Below are positions 27,801 to 45,519 of a stretch of 64,000 bases of DNA, in pieces (the stretch's first letter is position 1; each line of letters begins with the position of its first letter). Under the pieces are notes generated by a model. It was not told the DNA's origin. It saw only the letters and a program-made list of their open reading frames with translations, and did not search any database. Made by a program: the position numbers and the translations under genes. This stretch comes from Phenylobacterium sp. GTDB taxonomy: Bacteria > Pseudomonadota > Alphaproteobacteria > Caulobacterales > Caulobacteraceae. Location: positions 1-64,000 of the forward strand of contig NZ_JAHBYD010000002.1 of assembly GCF_019636135.1 (NCBI RefSeq), in the 5' to 3' direction.

Positions 27801-30800
27801 CGGCGGGTGGGCTGGAGGTACTGGCCGATGGTGATGAAGTCGACGCCGGCCGAGCGCATGTCGTCCATCACCTGCATCACCTCCTCCTTCGCCTCGCCCA
27901 GCCCGACCATGATGCCGGACTTGGTGAACTGCCCGGGGTCGCGCTCCTTCACCCGCTCCAGCAGGCGCAGCGAGTTGTAGTAGCGGGCGCCGGGCCGGAT
28001 CGGCAGGTAGAGCCGGGGCACGGTTTCGAGGTTGTGGTTGAAGACGTCGGGCCGGGCGTCGATCACCGCGTGGACGGCCTCGACGGGCTTCCTCAGGAAG
28101 TCCGGCGTCAGGATCTCCACCGTCGTGCCCGGCGAGGCCGCGCGGATGGCGCGCACCACGGCGGCGAAGTGCGCCGCGCCGCCGTCGGCCAGGTCGTCGC
28201 GGTCGACCGAGGTGATGACCACATGCTTCAGGCCCATCTTCGCCACCGCGTCGGCGACGCGCGCGGGCTCGGTGGGATCGAGGGCGTTGGGCTTGCCCGT
28301 CGCCACGTTGCAGAAGGCGCAGGCCCGCGTGCAGATCTCGCCCATGATCATCATGGTGGCGTGGCTCTTGGACCAGCACTCGCCGATGTTCGGGCAGGCC
28401 GCCTCCTCGCAGACGGTGACGAGCCCGTTCCCCTTCACGATGTCGCGGGTGGCGTTGTAGCCGGGCGAGCCCGGCGCGCGCACCCGCAGCCACTCGGGCT
28501 TGCGCAGGATCGGCGTCTCGGGACGATTCTGCTTCTCGGGGTGCCGCGGACGCGCGGCCCTCCCGGATACGGTGTCGATGACCACGGCCATGGCCCCTAG
28601 ATCGTCCGTCCGGGCCGCGGGATCAAGCTCGGGCCCGGCTGGCCGGCAGATCACGGCCTGTAACCGAGCTTTTCAGGCGGAACCGGCGTCTATAGGCTCG
28701 CCCGCAACGATAATGACGGGGAGCGATCGCCCTTGAGCGCGTTCGACAGCGCCGCGGCGCAGTCCACCATCTTCGACGCCCTGGTTGCGTCGGCGCGGAA
28801 GTACGGCGCGAAGAAGCCGATCCTGGAGGACCAGGAGCGCACGCCCCTCACCTACCTCGACCTGATCCGCGCCGCCTTCGCCCTGGGCCGCAAGATCGCC
28901 GGCTTCACGGCAAAGGGCGAGCGCGTGGGCGTGATGCTGCCGTCCAGCTCGGGCGGCGTGGTGACCTTCTTCGCCCTGCACGCCTTCGGCCGCGTGCCGA
29001 CGATGCTGAATTTCACCTCGGGCATCCGCAACCTGAAGGCCGCCTGCGAGCTGGCGGGCGTCAGGACCGTGCTCACGTCCCACCGCTTCGTCGAGCAGGG
29101 CAAGCTGCACGACCTGATCGACGCGCTCGAGACGATGACGAAGGTGGTCTACCTCGAGGACGTGCGGAAGACCGTGGGGTTGCCGGACCGCCTGTTCGCC
29201 GCGGCGGCCGGCGCGCTGCCCAAACAGTTCCGCGTGCCCACACGGCCTGGCGACCCCGGCGTGATCCTCTTCACCTCGGGCAGTTTCGGCACGCCCAAGG
29301 GCGTCGTGCTGAGCCAGGCGAACCTGGTCGCCAACGCCAGGCAGATCGCCGCGCACATCCGGCTGGACCCCGACTGGGTGTTCTTCAACCCGTTGCCGAT
29401 CTTCCACTGCTTCGGCCTGACCGGCGGCGCCCTGCTGCCGATCCTCGAGGGCATGAAGGCGTTCCAGTACCCCTCGCCGCTGCACATCAAGCAGATCCCG
29501 CCGCTGGTGAAGGACACCGGCGCGGCCGTGCTGTTCGCCACCGACACCTTCCTCAACCAGTACGCCCGCTCGGCCGAGCGCGACGAGCTGGCGGGCCTGA
29601 CCTTCGTGGTCTGCGGCGCGGAGAAGGTGCGCGACGAGACGCACAACCTGATCGCCGAGAAGTTCGGGCCGATCCCGATCCTGGAGGGCTACGGCGCCAC
29701 CGAGGCCTCGCCCGTGATCGCGGTGAACCTGCCGCAGGACAATCGCCGGGGCACGGTCGGCAAGCTGCTGCCCGGCGTCGAGACGCGCCTGGAGCCCGTC
29801 GAGGGCATCCCGGGGGGCGGCCGGCTGCTGGTGCGCGGGCCCAACGTCATGGCCGGCTACCTCAACGCGCAGGGCGGGATCGACGCGCCCTCGGGCGGTT
29901 GGCACGACACCGGCGATGTCGTGGCGATGAGCGACGACGACTGGATCAGGATCCTGGGCCGCGTGAAGCGCTTCGCCAAGATCGGCGGCGAGATGGTCTC
30001 GCTCACCGCCGCCGAGGACCTCGCGACGGCGGTCTGGCCCGACAGCCGACACGCCGTGATCGCCCTGCCCGATCCGAAGAAGGGCGAGCGCCTGATCCTG
30101 GTGACGGACCGTCGCGACGCCGAGCCCGGCCCCCTGGTCGCCCATGCCCAGCAGATCGGGGCGCCCGAGCTGGCGGTGCCGCGCAAGATCATCAAGGTGC
30201 CCGAGATCCCCGTGCTCGGGACCGGCAAGACCGACTATCCCGCCATCCAACGCATCGTCGACGCCGAACTTCAGCGCGTCGCCTAGGAGAGGAGACCAAG
30301 AGATGCCGCAACTGGCCGCCTGGGCGCCGCGCATTCTCAGCGTCCTGCGCATCATCGCCGCCCTTCTCTTCATGGAGCACGGGCTGATGAAGCTGTTCGC
30401 CTTCCCCGGGGCGCAGCCGGGCGTTCCCGACCCGCTGCCGGCGATCCTGCTCGCGGCGGCGTGGATCGAGGTGGTCGGCGGCGGGCTGATCGCACTCGGC
30501 CTCTTCACCCGCGCGGCCGCGTTCCTCTGTTCGGGCCAGATGGCGGTCGCCTACTTCATGGCCCACGGCAGCAAGGGCTTCTGGCCCGGCCTGAACGGCG
30601 GCGACGCGGCCATCCTCTTCTGCTTCGTCTTCCTCTACCTCGTCTTCGCCGGGCCTGGCCCCTGGAGCCTGGACGCAGTGGCGAGGAAGCGGACGTAGAC
30701 CGCAATCCCTCCCTTAGGGCCGGGTCATCGCATATGGCTTGTGGGCGGCTCGTCCGCCCGATTCATGAACCGCAGAGATCGCGGAGATGCGCAGAGAAGC

Positions 30801-33800
30801 TCGCGGATCCACCGGAATCCTCCGCGTATCTCGGCGATCTCTGCGGTTTGACTGACGGCCTTTCGGCCGCCCGCATCCTTATGCGATGGCCCTGCCCTCA
30901 GGGGTGCAACTTCAGATGTGCAGCGCCTTGCCGTAGGCGTCCAGGGCGGACTCGTGCATCGCCTCGCTCATGGTCGGGTGCGGGAAGACGGTGGCCTGGA
31001 GTTCGGCCTCGGTGGCCTCCAGCGTCATGGCGATGGCGAAGCCCTGCACCATCTCGGTCACCTCGTGGCCGATCATGTGGGCGCCGATCAGGGCGCCGGT
31101 CCTGCCGTCGAACACGGTCTTGATGAAGCCGTCCGTCTCGCCCGCCGCGATCGCCTTGCCGTTCACCCGGAACGGGAAGCGGCCGACCTTCGGGTCCAGC
31201 CCCTGCTCCTTCGCCTGCGCCTCGGTCAGGCCCACCGAGGCCACCTGGGGCGTCGTGTAGGTGCAGCCGGGGATCGGCGAGGTCAGGTTCGTGGGCTTCA
31301 GGCCGGCGATGTGCTCGACGCAGTGGACGCCCTCGTGGCTGGCCTTGTGCGCGAGCCAGGGCGGCCCCGCCACGTCGCCGATGGCGTAGAGGCCCGGCAC
31401 GCCCGTGCCGCCGTGGCTGTCGGTGACGATGTGCGTGCGGTCGATCTTCACGCCCAGGGCCTCCAGGCCCATGTCCTCGACGTTGCCGACGATGCCCACG
31501 GCCACGATGCAGACGTCGGCTTCCAGGGTCTCGGCCTTGCCCGCGGCCTCGATCTCCAGCGCCACGCCCTTCGCGGTCTTGGACAGCTTCTTCACGCTGG
31601 CCGGCACGCGGAACCTGATGCCGCGCTTCTCGAAACTCTTGTGGGCGGCCTTGGAGACCTCCTCGTCCTCGACGGGCAGGATGCGCGGCATCATCTCGAC
31701 GACGGTCACCTCCGAGCCCAGGGCCCGGTAGAAGCTCGCGAACTCCATGCCGATGGCGCCCGAGCCGATCACCACCAGGGTCTTCGGCGCCGCCTTCGGA
31801 ACCAGCGCCTCGCGGTACGTCCAGATGCGCTCGCCGTCCGGCTCCAGGCCGATGGCGGGGATCGTGCGGGCGCGCGCGCCGGTGGCCACGATCACGTGCT
31901 TGGCGGTGAGCTTGCGGTCGCCCACCACGACGGTCGGCGCCGGCGAGCCCTTCTCCAGCTTCGCGAAGCCCTCGACCACCTCGATCTTGTGCTTCTTCAT
32001 CAGGAAGGCGACGCCCGAGTTTAACTGGGCCGCCACCTTGCGAGAGCGTTTGACGACCGCGTCGAAGTCGAAGGCCTTCTTCTCGACCGCCAGGCCGTAG
32101 TCCTTCAGGTGGTCGAGCTGTTCGTAGACCTCGCCCGACTTCAGGAGCGCCTTGGTCGGGATGCAGCCCCAGTTCAGGCAGATGCCGCCCAGCTCGGAGC
32201 GCTCCACGATGGCGGTCCTGAGGCCGAGCTGGCTGGCGCGGATGGCGGTCACATAGCCGCCCGGGCCCGAGCCGATCACGATGACGTCGAAGGCGTCGGC
32301 CATCAGAGGAGCCTCTCGATCGCGCCTTCCAGCGCCTTGGGTTCAACGGTGGGCGCGAAGCGGCCGGCGACCTTGCCGGAGCGGTCCACGAGGAACTTGG
32401 TGAAGTTCCACTTGACGCCCTCGGCGCCGAGGACGCCCCTCTTCTCTTTCTTCAGCCACGCATAGAGCGGGTGCGCCCCCGGGCCGTTCACGTCGATCTT
32501 CCGCATCATCGGGAAATCCACGTCGTAGGTCAGCGAGCAGAAGGCCTTGATCTCGTCGGCGTCGCCCGGCTCCTGCGCCCCGAACTGGTTGCAGGGGAAG
32601 CCCAGCACCACGAGGCCCCTGTCGCGGAACTTGCGATAGAGCGCCTCCAGGCCGGCGTACTGCCTGGTGAAGCCGCACTGGCTGGCGGTGTTCACGATCA
32701 GGATCACCTTGTCGCGATAGTCGCCGAGCGGCGCGGGGGCGCCGTCGATGGTCTCGGCCGTGAAGTCGTAGATGCTCGCCATGCCCCGACTCCCCTAGAC
32801 GATCATCCGCAGCGGCTCTTCCAGCATCTCCTTGAACGCGGCCAGGAAGCGGGCGCCGACCGCGCCGTCGACCACGCGGTGGTCGCAGGTCAGCGTGACG
32901 CTCATCACGTTGGCGATGACGATCTGGTCGCCCTTCACCACGGGCCGCTTCTCGCCGGCGCCCACCGACAGGATGCAGCCCTGCGGCTCGTTGAGGATCG
33001 AGGCGAAGGTCCTGATGCCGAACATGCCGAGGTTCGAGACGCTGAAGGTGCCGCCCTGGAATTCCTCGGGCTTCAGCTTCTTGTCGCGGGCGCGGGCCGC
33101 CAGGTCCTTGGCCTCGGTGGCGATCTGCGCCAGGCCCTTGGTCTCGGCCTTGCGGATGATCGGGGTGATCAGGCCGCCGGGGATGGCGACCGCCATGGCG
33201 ATGTCGGCGTGATGGTGCATCGCGATGCCTTCCGGCGAGTACGACGCATTGGCCTCGGGGACCTTCATCAGGGCCACGGCGCAGGCCTTCATGACGATGT
33301 CGTTGACGCTGACCTTCACGCCCGTCTTCTCGAGCAGGCCGTTGATCTTCGCGCGCGCCGCCAAGAGCTCGTCGATCTCGATGTCGATGGTCAGCGGGAA
33401 GTGCGGCACGTCGCGGAAGCTGTCGGTCATCCGCCGCGCCACGGTCTTGCGCATGCCGTCCAGCGGGATCAGGTCGTAGCTGCCGGGCGCGATGCCCATC
33501 TGCTCCAGCGACTTGTGCTCGCGCGGCGCGGCGGCGGCCGCAGGCGCGGAAGCAGGCGCTGCGGCGGCGGCCTTGGCCTGCGGCGAAGCCGGCTGGGCCT
33601 TGTCGACGTCGGCCTTGATGATGCGGCCATGCGGGCCGGACCCCGTCACCGCGCCGAGGTCGATCCCCTTCTGCTCGGCCAGCCTTCGCGCCAGCGGCGA
33701 GGCGAAGATGCGCGAACCTCCCCCGCTGGCGCGGGGGAGGTTCCTGATGCCTCGGCCTTCGGAGCCTCCGCCTTCGGCGCGGGCGCAGGCTCGCCCTCCC

Positions 33801-36800
33801 CGCCCAGGCGTGCGATCGGCGTGTTCACCTTCACGCCCTCGGTCCCCTCGGCGACCAGGATGTCCTCGACCACGCCCTCGTCGACCGCCTCCACCTCCAT
33901 CGTGGCCTTGTCGGTCTCGATCTCGGCGATCACGTCGCCCGACCGGATCGTGTCGCCCTTCTTCACGTGCCACTTGGCGAGCGTCCCCTCCTCCATGGTG
34001 GGCGACAGGGCGGGCATCAGGACGTCGATGGGCATGTCGTCTCCGGGCTCTCAGCTCGGTTGCAGTTGCATCAGGTCGACCGGCGACCATCGGGCCTTGC
34101 GCCGGGCCGCCCGCGCCTGCGGCGTCTCGTCGTCGAAGACCCAGGGTTCGGGCGTCCGGCCCTCAAAGCCGGGCAGGTCGACGCCGGTGATGTTCACGAT
34201 GGCGTAGCGAGCGCCCTCGATCTCGACCGCGGCGCCCACGCAGCATCCGCATTCGGCGCAGAACATGTAGTCCGACTGCCGGTGGCCGAAGCGGTAGTTG
34301 TGCAGCCGACCCCCGATGAAGGTCACGTCCGCCTGAGGATGGCTGGTCCAGACCGCCCCGTGGCGACGGCAGAAGCCGCACTGACAGGCTCGAAGCGGCA
34401 GGTCTGCAGCCTCGATTCCCTCGATCGCGACGCGCACCGCGCCGCAGTGGCATTGCCCGTGCAGCCGCTTCATGCGTGCTCCTTCGACAGGTGCGAGAGC
34501 GTGTGGGCGTTGGCTTCCCAGTTCTTGCCGTCGAACGCCTCGATCACGACCTCCAGGTCGTCAGCGTCGTCCAGGCAGCGCGCGTTGACGCTCCAGCCGT
34601 CCGGGTTGGACCGCGGACGGTAGAAGGCCTTCACGCCGCACTCCGAGCAGAACAGGTGCTTCGCCACGCGCGTGTTGAACGTGTACTCGCTGAGCCGCTC
34701 CGCGCCCCGGGTCAGCCGGAACCGGCTCTCGGGCACGATCACATGCACGAACCCCGTCTTGGCGCACATCGAGCAGTTGCAGCTCTGCGCCTCGACCACG
34801 TCCGGCACGGCCACCTCGAAGCGGACGCCGCCGCAGTGGCATCCGCCCGCCCGCCAGGTGAACGGGCTCTGGCTCATGACCTCGCCTCCCCCGCGCAGCG
34901 GCGGGAGGGGGACCGACCGCCGCTTCGCGGGGGAGGCGAGAAAGGCGCAGATGGGTGGGACGAGGTCACTTGTAGCTCACCGCCTTGGCCGCCGCGACGA
35001 TCCGCTCGACCGAGGGCATGGAGAGCAGTTCCAGGTTCGCCGCATAGGGCAGCGGCACGTCCTCCTGGTGGACCCGCACCGGCGGCGCGTCCAGGTAGTC
35101 GAAGGCGAGCTCGGTGACCTTGGCGGCGATCTCGGCGCCGACGCCCATCGGGCCCCAGCCTTCCTCGACGGTAACCAGCCGGTTGGTCTTCCTCACGCTC
35201 TCGACGATGGTCTCGACGTCCATCGGCCGGATGGTGCGCAGGTCGACCACCTCGGCCTCGATGCCGTCCTTGGCCAGCTCCTCGGCCGCCTGCAGGCAGA
35301 AGCCCACCATCCGCGAATAGGCCACCAGCGTGACGCCGGTTCCCTCGCGACGGACCTTGGCCTTGCCGATCGGCACGACCCAGTCGATCCCTTCCGGCAC
35401 GTCGAACTCCTGGCCGTAGAGCATCTCGTGCTCCAGGAAGACCACAGGGTTCGGGTCGCGGATGGCGGCCTTGAGCAGGCCCTTGGCGTCGGCGCTGTCG
35501 TAAGGCGCCAGCACCTTCAGCCCCGGTACGTGGCCGTACCAGGCGCCGTAGTCCTGGCTGTGCTGGGCGCCGACGCGCGCGGCCGCGCCGTTCGGGCCGC
35601 GGAAGACGATCGACGTCCTGATCTGGCCGCCCGACATGTACAGCGTCTTCGCGGCCGAATTGATGATGTGGTCGATGGCCTGCATGGCGAAGTTGAACGT
35701 CATGAACTCGACGATCGGCTTCAGCCCGGCCATGCCTGCGCCCACGCCGATGCCGGCGAAGCCGTGCTCGGTGATCGGGGTGTCGACGACGCGCTTCGGG
35801 CCGAACTCGTCCAGCAGCCCGCGGCTCACCTTGTAGGCGCCCTGGTACTGCGCGACCTCCTCGCCCATCAGGAACACGTCGGGGTCGCGGCGCATCTCCT
35901 CGGCCATGGCGTCGCGCAGGGCGTCGCGGACGGTCACCTTCACCAGGTTCACGCCCTCGGGCAGCTCCGGGTCCTTCAGCGCGGACACGGGCGCCGGCGC
36001 GGCCGGCGCGGACGTGCGGGCCGGGTCGCCCTTGGCCTCCGCGCGGCTGGCGGGCTGCGGGTCCGGGTGGGCCGGAACGGCCGGGACCGGCTCCGTGGGC
36101 GCGTCGGCCGGCTTGGTCGCCGCCCCGTCGCCCTCCAGCCGCGCGATGACCGTGTTGACCTTCACCTCTTCCGTGCCTTCGGGCACCACGAGTTCGGCGA
36201 CGACGCCCTCGTCGACGGCCTCGACTTCCATCGTGGCCTTGTCGGTCTCGATCTCGGCGATCACGTCGCCCGAGCGGATGGCGTCGCCCACCTTCACGTG
36301 CCACTTGGCGAGCGTGCCCTCTTCCATCGTGGGCGAGAGCGCCGGCATCAGGATGTCGGTCACGGCTCAGGCCCCCGTCGCGATATAGACATCGGTGTAG
36401 AGCTCGGCGGGCTCCGGCTCGGGGCTGGTGCGGGCGAATTCCGCGGCGTCGGCGACGATCTTCTTCACCTCGGCGTCGATGGCCTTCAGCGCCGCCTCGT
36501 CGGCCCAGCCGTTCTTCTCCAGCAGTTCCTCGACGTGGTCGATCGGGTCGCGGGTCTTGCGCACCTCGTCGACCTCCTCCCGGGTGCGGTACTTCGCCGG
36601 GTCGCTCATCGAGTGGCCGCGGTAGCGGTAGGTCTTGAGCTCCAGGATGTAGGGCCCCTTGCCCGCGCGGCAGTGCTCGCAGGCCCGCTCGGCGGCGGCC
36701 TTCACGGCCAGCACGTCCATCCCGTCCACTTCCTCGCCCGGGATGTTGAACGAGATGCCGCGCCTGAAGAGCTTGGTCTCGGAGGACGAGCGGTCGATGG

Positions 36801-39800
36801 CGGTGCCCATCGCGTACTCGTTGTTCTCGATGCAGTAGACGACCGGCAGCTTCCAGACCTGGGCCATGTTGAAGCTCTCGTAGACCTGGCCCTGGTTCGC
36901 CGCGCCGTCGCCGTAGTAGGCGAAGCAGACCTTGCCGTCGCCGCGGTAGGCGTTGGCGAAGGCCAGGCCCGTGCCCAGCGACACCTGCGCGCCCACGATC
37001 CCGTGGCCGCCGTAGAAGGCCGCCTCGGTCGAGAACATGTGCATCGACCCGCCCTTGCCCTTGGACGAGCCGCCGGAGCGCCCGGTCAGCTCGGCCATGA
37101 CCTCCCTGGGGTCCATGCCGCAGACCAGCATGTGGCCGTGGTCGCGATAGCCGGTGATCATCTGGTCGCCGGGCTTCTTGGCGGCCTCGCAGCCGACGGC
37201 GATCGCCTCCTGGCCGATGTAGAGGTGGCAGAAGCCCCCGATCAGGCCCATGCCGTACAACTGGCCCGCCCGCTCCTCGAAGCGGCGGATGAGCAGCATC
37301 TGGCGATAATATTTGAGAAGCTCGTCCTTGCCGGCCGCGGGCTTCTCAGCCCCGCCCGGCTTCCGTCGACCGGCCGCAGCCGTCGCCTGACGCGCCATGC
37401 ATCACCCCGTGATCGTTCGATGTCGAAAGATCGTCCTGCGACGATCCGTCACTTCATCCTGATCACATAGTCCCTTGGGTCCGCGAAGCCTAGCAGGGAC
37501 CGCGCTCTTTCCTCCAGGAGGTCGGCCGACAGGCTCTCGTCGCGCAGAAGCTGGGCGCGGACCTCGAGATCGTGCCGCTGGGCGGCGAGGAGCCGCAGTT
37601 CCTGGGTCTTGGCGATCAGCGTCGCGTCGCGCTTGTCGGACTGCAGCAGCCCGGCGTCGCCCGTGAACGCGTGGAATCCGAAGTAGAAGATCAGCAGCGC
37701 CAGGAAGGCGGTCGAAAGGTACGGGCGCAGACTTGCGAGCACGGCGATTCCCAACGGGCGTTTGGCCTTTGTCGCGCCGAATTCCCTAACGGCGCGCTAA
37801 CCATGCCGGCCGCCTCACTTCGGCGCGGCGAAGCCCTCGCCGTAGGTCACCTTCGCCGCGCCGTCGAGCCTCTTCACGAGGGTGTCCAGCGCCTGGCCGC
37901 GGCGCCTGTCGCGCAGCATCCCCTGGGCCAGGCCGACGGCGGCGTCGCCGGTGACCGGCTGGACCTTGGAGGCGCGGACGCGGTTGATCGTCAGCCCCTG
38001 CCGGGCGGGCAGCACGAACAGCTCCCCCGGCGCCAGGCCGGCGACCTTCCGGACCAGCTCGGGCGGCGCGCTCAGGCTGTCGAGCTCGGCCGTGCCCCGC
38101 CGATAGGGCGAATTGTACTGCTTCAGCACCGCTTCCACGGCCTCGAGCGTGTTGGCCGGCTCGAGCGCCCGGGCGACCGCCTCCGGCGGCTGTCCGGGCA
38201 GGACGAGCTGGTCCACGAGGTAGGCGGTGCGGCCGGCGAAGAGCTCGGGGTGCGCCGCCATGTAGGCCTTCGCCTCTTCCGGCGTCGGGTCGGGCCCGGC
38301 GACCGCCCGGGCCTGGGCCAGGCTCGCCTCCCAGGTCTCGACCGCGGCCGCCTTCAGCAGCGCCGCGCCGGGGGCGTCGGTCAGCTTCTGCTCACGGGCC
38401 GACTGCGCGAGGAGCTTGCGGGCGACGATCCGTTGCAGGGCGGCGTTGCGCACCTTCGGGTCGGTCGCGTTCGGCGTCTCGGACGCCTTCAGCTCGGCGT
38501 CGAGCTGGCTCACCGTGATCGCCTCGCCGTTGACGGTCGCGGCCACGGGTCCGCTCGGCGCGGCCCCGATCTTGTTGCAGCCGGCCGCGATCAGGACGGC
38601 CAGGCCCGCGGCGACCGCCGCCTTGGTGACGTGCAAGGATTCCTCCCTCGGGTGCGGCGCAAACAGAAACGGCGCCGGCGGAGGTTGTCCGCCGGCGCCG
38701 CCCGGGATTCAACCCGCGATCAGGCCCAGGCCGCCGCCGTGCGGCGACGCGACCGCAGGGCCGCGCCGACAGCGCCGAAGCCCAGGATCAGCATCGTCCA
38801 GGTCGCCGGCTCAGGCACGCCGCCCGTGTCGAAGGTCACCGGCGTCTGCAGGATCGAGATCTGCGTCGGCCCGTTCGCCACCGCGAAGGTGAGGCCGGTG
38901 ACGAACGCCTGGCTGTAGTTCGGATCGAGCGCGATGTCCGGGTCGATGCCGCGGAGACGGAAGCCGCTCACCCCGCCGGCGCCGAAGTTGAACACGTTGC
39001 CGCCGAAGACCGAGCCCAGGAAATCGCCGTTCAGCGCGTACAGGAGGTAGGGGTCCGACTGCCCGGACAGGATGGGGAACAGCGCGCTCAGGATGTTGGG
39101 CCCGCTGAGCAGTTCGTAGTCGTAGCCGATGGCCACCAGGGGGTCGATGAAGATCCGCTGGTTCTCCGCGACCATGAAGTCGAACTGGTAGCCGCCGCTG
39201 TCGGTGACGACCGTCGGCACCAGCGCCGTCTCGGGCGTCGCGCCGTCGGCCAGCGCGCCGTTCCGGATGTTGAAGAACCAGAGCCCGGGGGTCTCGCCGC
39301 TCACGTTGCTGGTGTCGGCGAGCTTCACCACGTCTTCGGTGAACGAGCCCGGCAGCTTGAAGTAGTTCTCGCCGTCGCCCGCATCGTAGCCGGCCTGCGC
39401 CGGCACGCCGCCGCTGACGTCACCCGTCGTCCACTGGAGACGGTTGTAGCGGAACTCGATGTCGAAGTTCCCCTCGCCCGTGTCGCTGCGGTCGAAGATG
39501 GTGAGCTGGAAGTCGTTGGTCAGGTCGGAGTGCTGGCTGTAGTAGCCCACGTCGTGCCAGGTCACCGAGAACTGGTTCGGCCCGGCCGAACCCGAATAGG
39601 CGAGCCCGCAGGTGTCGCAGCGCGTGTCCACGTCGGCCCAGAACGGCGCGATCATCGGCTGGTTGGTCACCGGGAACGAGACCGGCGTATAGCTGCCCAG
39701 CGAGCTCGTGAACGTGATGTTGCCGTTGTTGTTCAGATAGAAGTGATCGTAGGTCTGCCCGAAGAAGTTGATCGAGAACGGCATCGGCAACGGCCCCGCG

Positions 39801-40885
39801 GAGCCGTCGTCGTTCCGGGCCAGACCTTCCCCGTACCCCGCGTCGCCGCCCATCGCGGCGCGCAGCTCGATCGCACTGGCGCTGGTCGCCACCAGCGTTC
39901 CGGCCATCGCGATGGCCATCCATATCGACTTTCGCAAGACAAGCCCTCCAGCCCCTGACTATCGGCCCCCCGCCTCGACGGTCGGCCGCAGCACGAAGTA
40001 AGGTTAAGGGATCCTCACCACGTCAAACCAGTTCCCCCCTGGGGAGAAATCAAGGGGGGCAGGCAACGAAGGCGCGAGCGGTCCCGGCCGCCGCCGCGCC
40101 CGTGCAACTTCGTGCAACCGATTGCGCGCCGACGCCCCTTCCCGCACCCGCCGCGCCGGGCTTCCTCCAGGGCGGTTCGATCCTGTTTGGGGGTAAGTCA
40201 TGTTTTCCAGAACGCTGCAGGCCGTGCTTCTCGGGTCTGCGCTGATCGCCGGACCCGCGGCCGCGCAGGCCGTCAACGAGGTCGGCGACGCCGGCCAATC
40301 GCTCGCGACGGCCCAGGTCACGAGCGGCTACGTGGCCACGATCAACGGCTATCTCGGCAATCTGGCCACGGACGGGACCTTCGTCCCGGACACCGACATG
40401 TACCGGATCACGATCACCAACCCGGCGCTGTTCTCGGCGAGCGCCACCACCCACGACCTGTTCGAGGACTTCGACGGGGACACCTTCCCGCACGACGACA
40501 CCGAACTCTTCCTGTTCGACGCCGCCGGGATCCTGGTCGGGTACAGCGACGACTACGACGGCTTCAACCCCCGGTTCGCCCTGGGCGATTTCGCCGGGCT
40601 GGCGGCGGGCGACTACTTCCTCGCCTTCAACCTGTTCTCGATCCACCCGACGTTCGCCGACGGGCCCTTCGACCATCAGCCGACGGGCGGCCTCGAAGGG
40701 CCGCTGACAGGCTGGTTCGGCTACAGCCAGCACCGGACGGGCGCCTACACGATCACGTTGACCGGCGTCGGTTCGCGCACCCAGGCCGAGATCGACCTCC
40801 CGCCGGCCACCGTGCCCGAGCCCGCCGCCTGGGCGCTGCTGATCCTGGGCTTCGGCGCCGCAGGCTCCGCCCTGCGCCGCGCTCA

Positions 40886-42196
<1,311 letters not shown>

Positions 42197-43878
42197 TTAG
42201 CCAGCTTCGATGACAGGGGCAATGTCGCCGGCTTGACTGCCGTGGCGCGACCGGGCCCATGCGCGCCCGAGAAGGAGTTCCCCATGCTGCTGGTCGAGAA
42301 GCCGTCCGAGGGCGTCGCCGTCGTCACCCTGAACCGTCCCGAGGCGATGAACGCGCTGTCGAAGGCCCTGCGCGCCGAACTCCAGCGCGCCATCCAGGCG
42401 CTGGACGCCGACGACTCGGTGAAGGTCATCGTGCTGACCGGCGCGGGCGACCGCGCCTTTACCGCCGGCCTCGACCTGAAGGAGCTGTCCACCGATCCCC
42501 TGGGCATGGGCGCGGCCAACGCCACCGACCCGGCCGAGAACCCCGCGCGCGCGGTGCTCTCGTGCTCCAAGCCGATCATCGGGGCGATCAACGGCGTCGC
42601 CATCACCGGCGGCTTCGAGGTGGCGCTGGCCTGCGACGTGCTCATCTGCTCCGAGAACGCCCGCTTCGCCGACACCCACGCCCGCGTCGGCATCACGCCC
42701 GGCTGGGGGCTGTCGCAGAAGCTCAGCCGCGCCATCGGCCCCTATCGCGCCAAGGAGCTGTCGCTGACCGGCAACTTCCTGTCGGCCCGGCAGGCCTACG
42801 ACTGGGGCCTCGTGAACCGCGTCGTGCCCGCAGGCGACCTGATGCCTGCCGCCCTCCAGCTCGCTTCAGAGATGGCCTCGATCGAGGCCGACATGCTGGT
42901 GACCTACAAGGCCATGATCGACGACGGCTACGCCACCACCCTCGGCGAGGGCCTGGAGCTGGAGCACCAGCGCTCGGTCGTCCACAACCGCGAGGTCACC
43001 CCCGAGATGGTCGCCGCCCGCCGCGAGAAGGTCCAGGCCCGCGGCCGGACGCAGTAGCGCCCTCCCCCCGCTTCGCGGGAGGCCGTAACGCAAAACGCCG
43101 GCCTTGTGGCCGGCGCTTCGGAAGTCGTCGGACGACGCCTGTCGCGGCGTCAGTCTTCCTTCGGCGTCAGGACCTGGCGGCCCTTGTACATGCCGGTCTT
43201 CAGGTCGACGTGGTGCGGACGCTTCAGCTCGCCCGTTTCCTTGTCTTCGTGGAAGGTGTTGGGGCCGAGCGCGTGGTGCGACCGGCGCATGTTACGCCGC
43301 GACGGCGAAGTTTTGCGTTTAGGAACAGCCATCGGAGGTCTCTACGGCGTGAAAATGTTTGCGGCGGCCGGATGGGCCGCCTGCGTGAGCGGGGGCTTAT
43401 GCATGAAACCCCGTGCATGATCAACCCGCCGGGATTATGCTTTACGCCGTAAGCGAGACGGAGGGGGCGCCATGCCGCAGGAACTGATCTTCGCACCGAT
43501 GGGGGCCCTGGCGCTCCTGACCTTCCTCGTGCTCGGACTGATCCCCGTGCGCCGCTTCCGCGCCGCCTTCGCCGGCCGCGTGACGCGCGACGACTTCAGG
43601 TTCGGCGAATCGCCCGCAGTGCCCGGCGACGTCTCGATCCCGAACCGCAACCTCATGAACCTGCTCGAGCTGCCGGTGCTCTTCTACGTGGCCGGGCTGA
43701 TGTACTTCGTGGCCGGGCGGCTGGACCAGGCGGCCCTGGTCCTGGCCTGGGCCTACGTCGCCCTGCGCGTCGTCCACTCCGCGGTCCACCTCACCTACAA
43801 CAACGTCCTGCACCGGCTGATCGTCTACGCGGTCTCGAACGGCGTCCTGATGGCCTTCTGGCTCCTGTTCTTCGCCTA

Positions 43879-45519
<1,641 letters not shown>
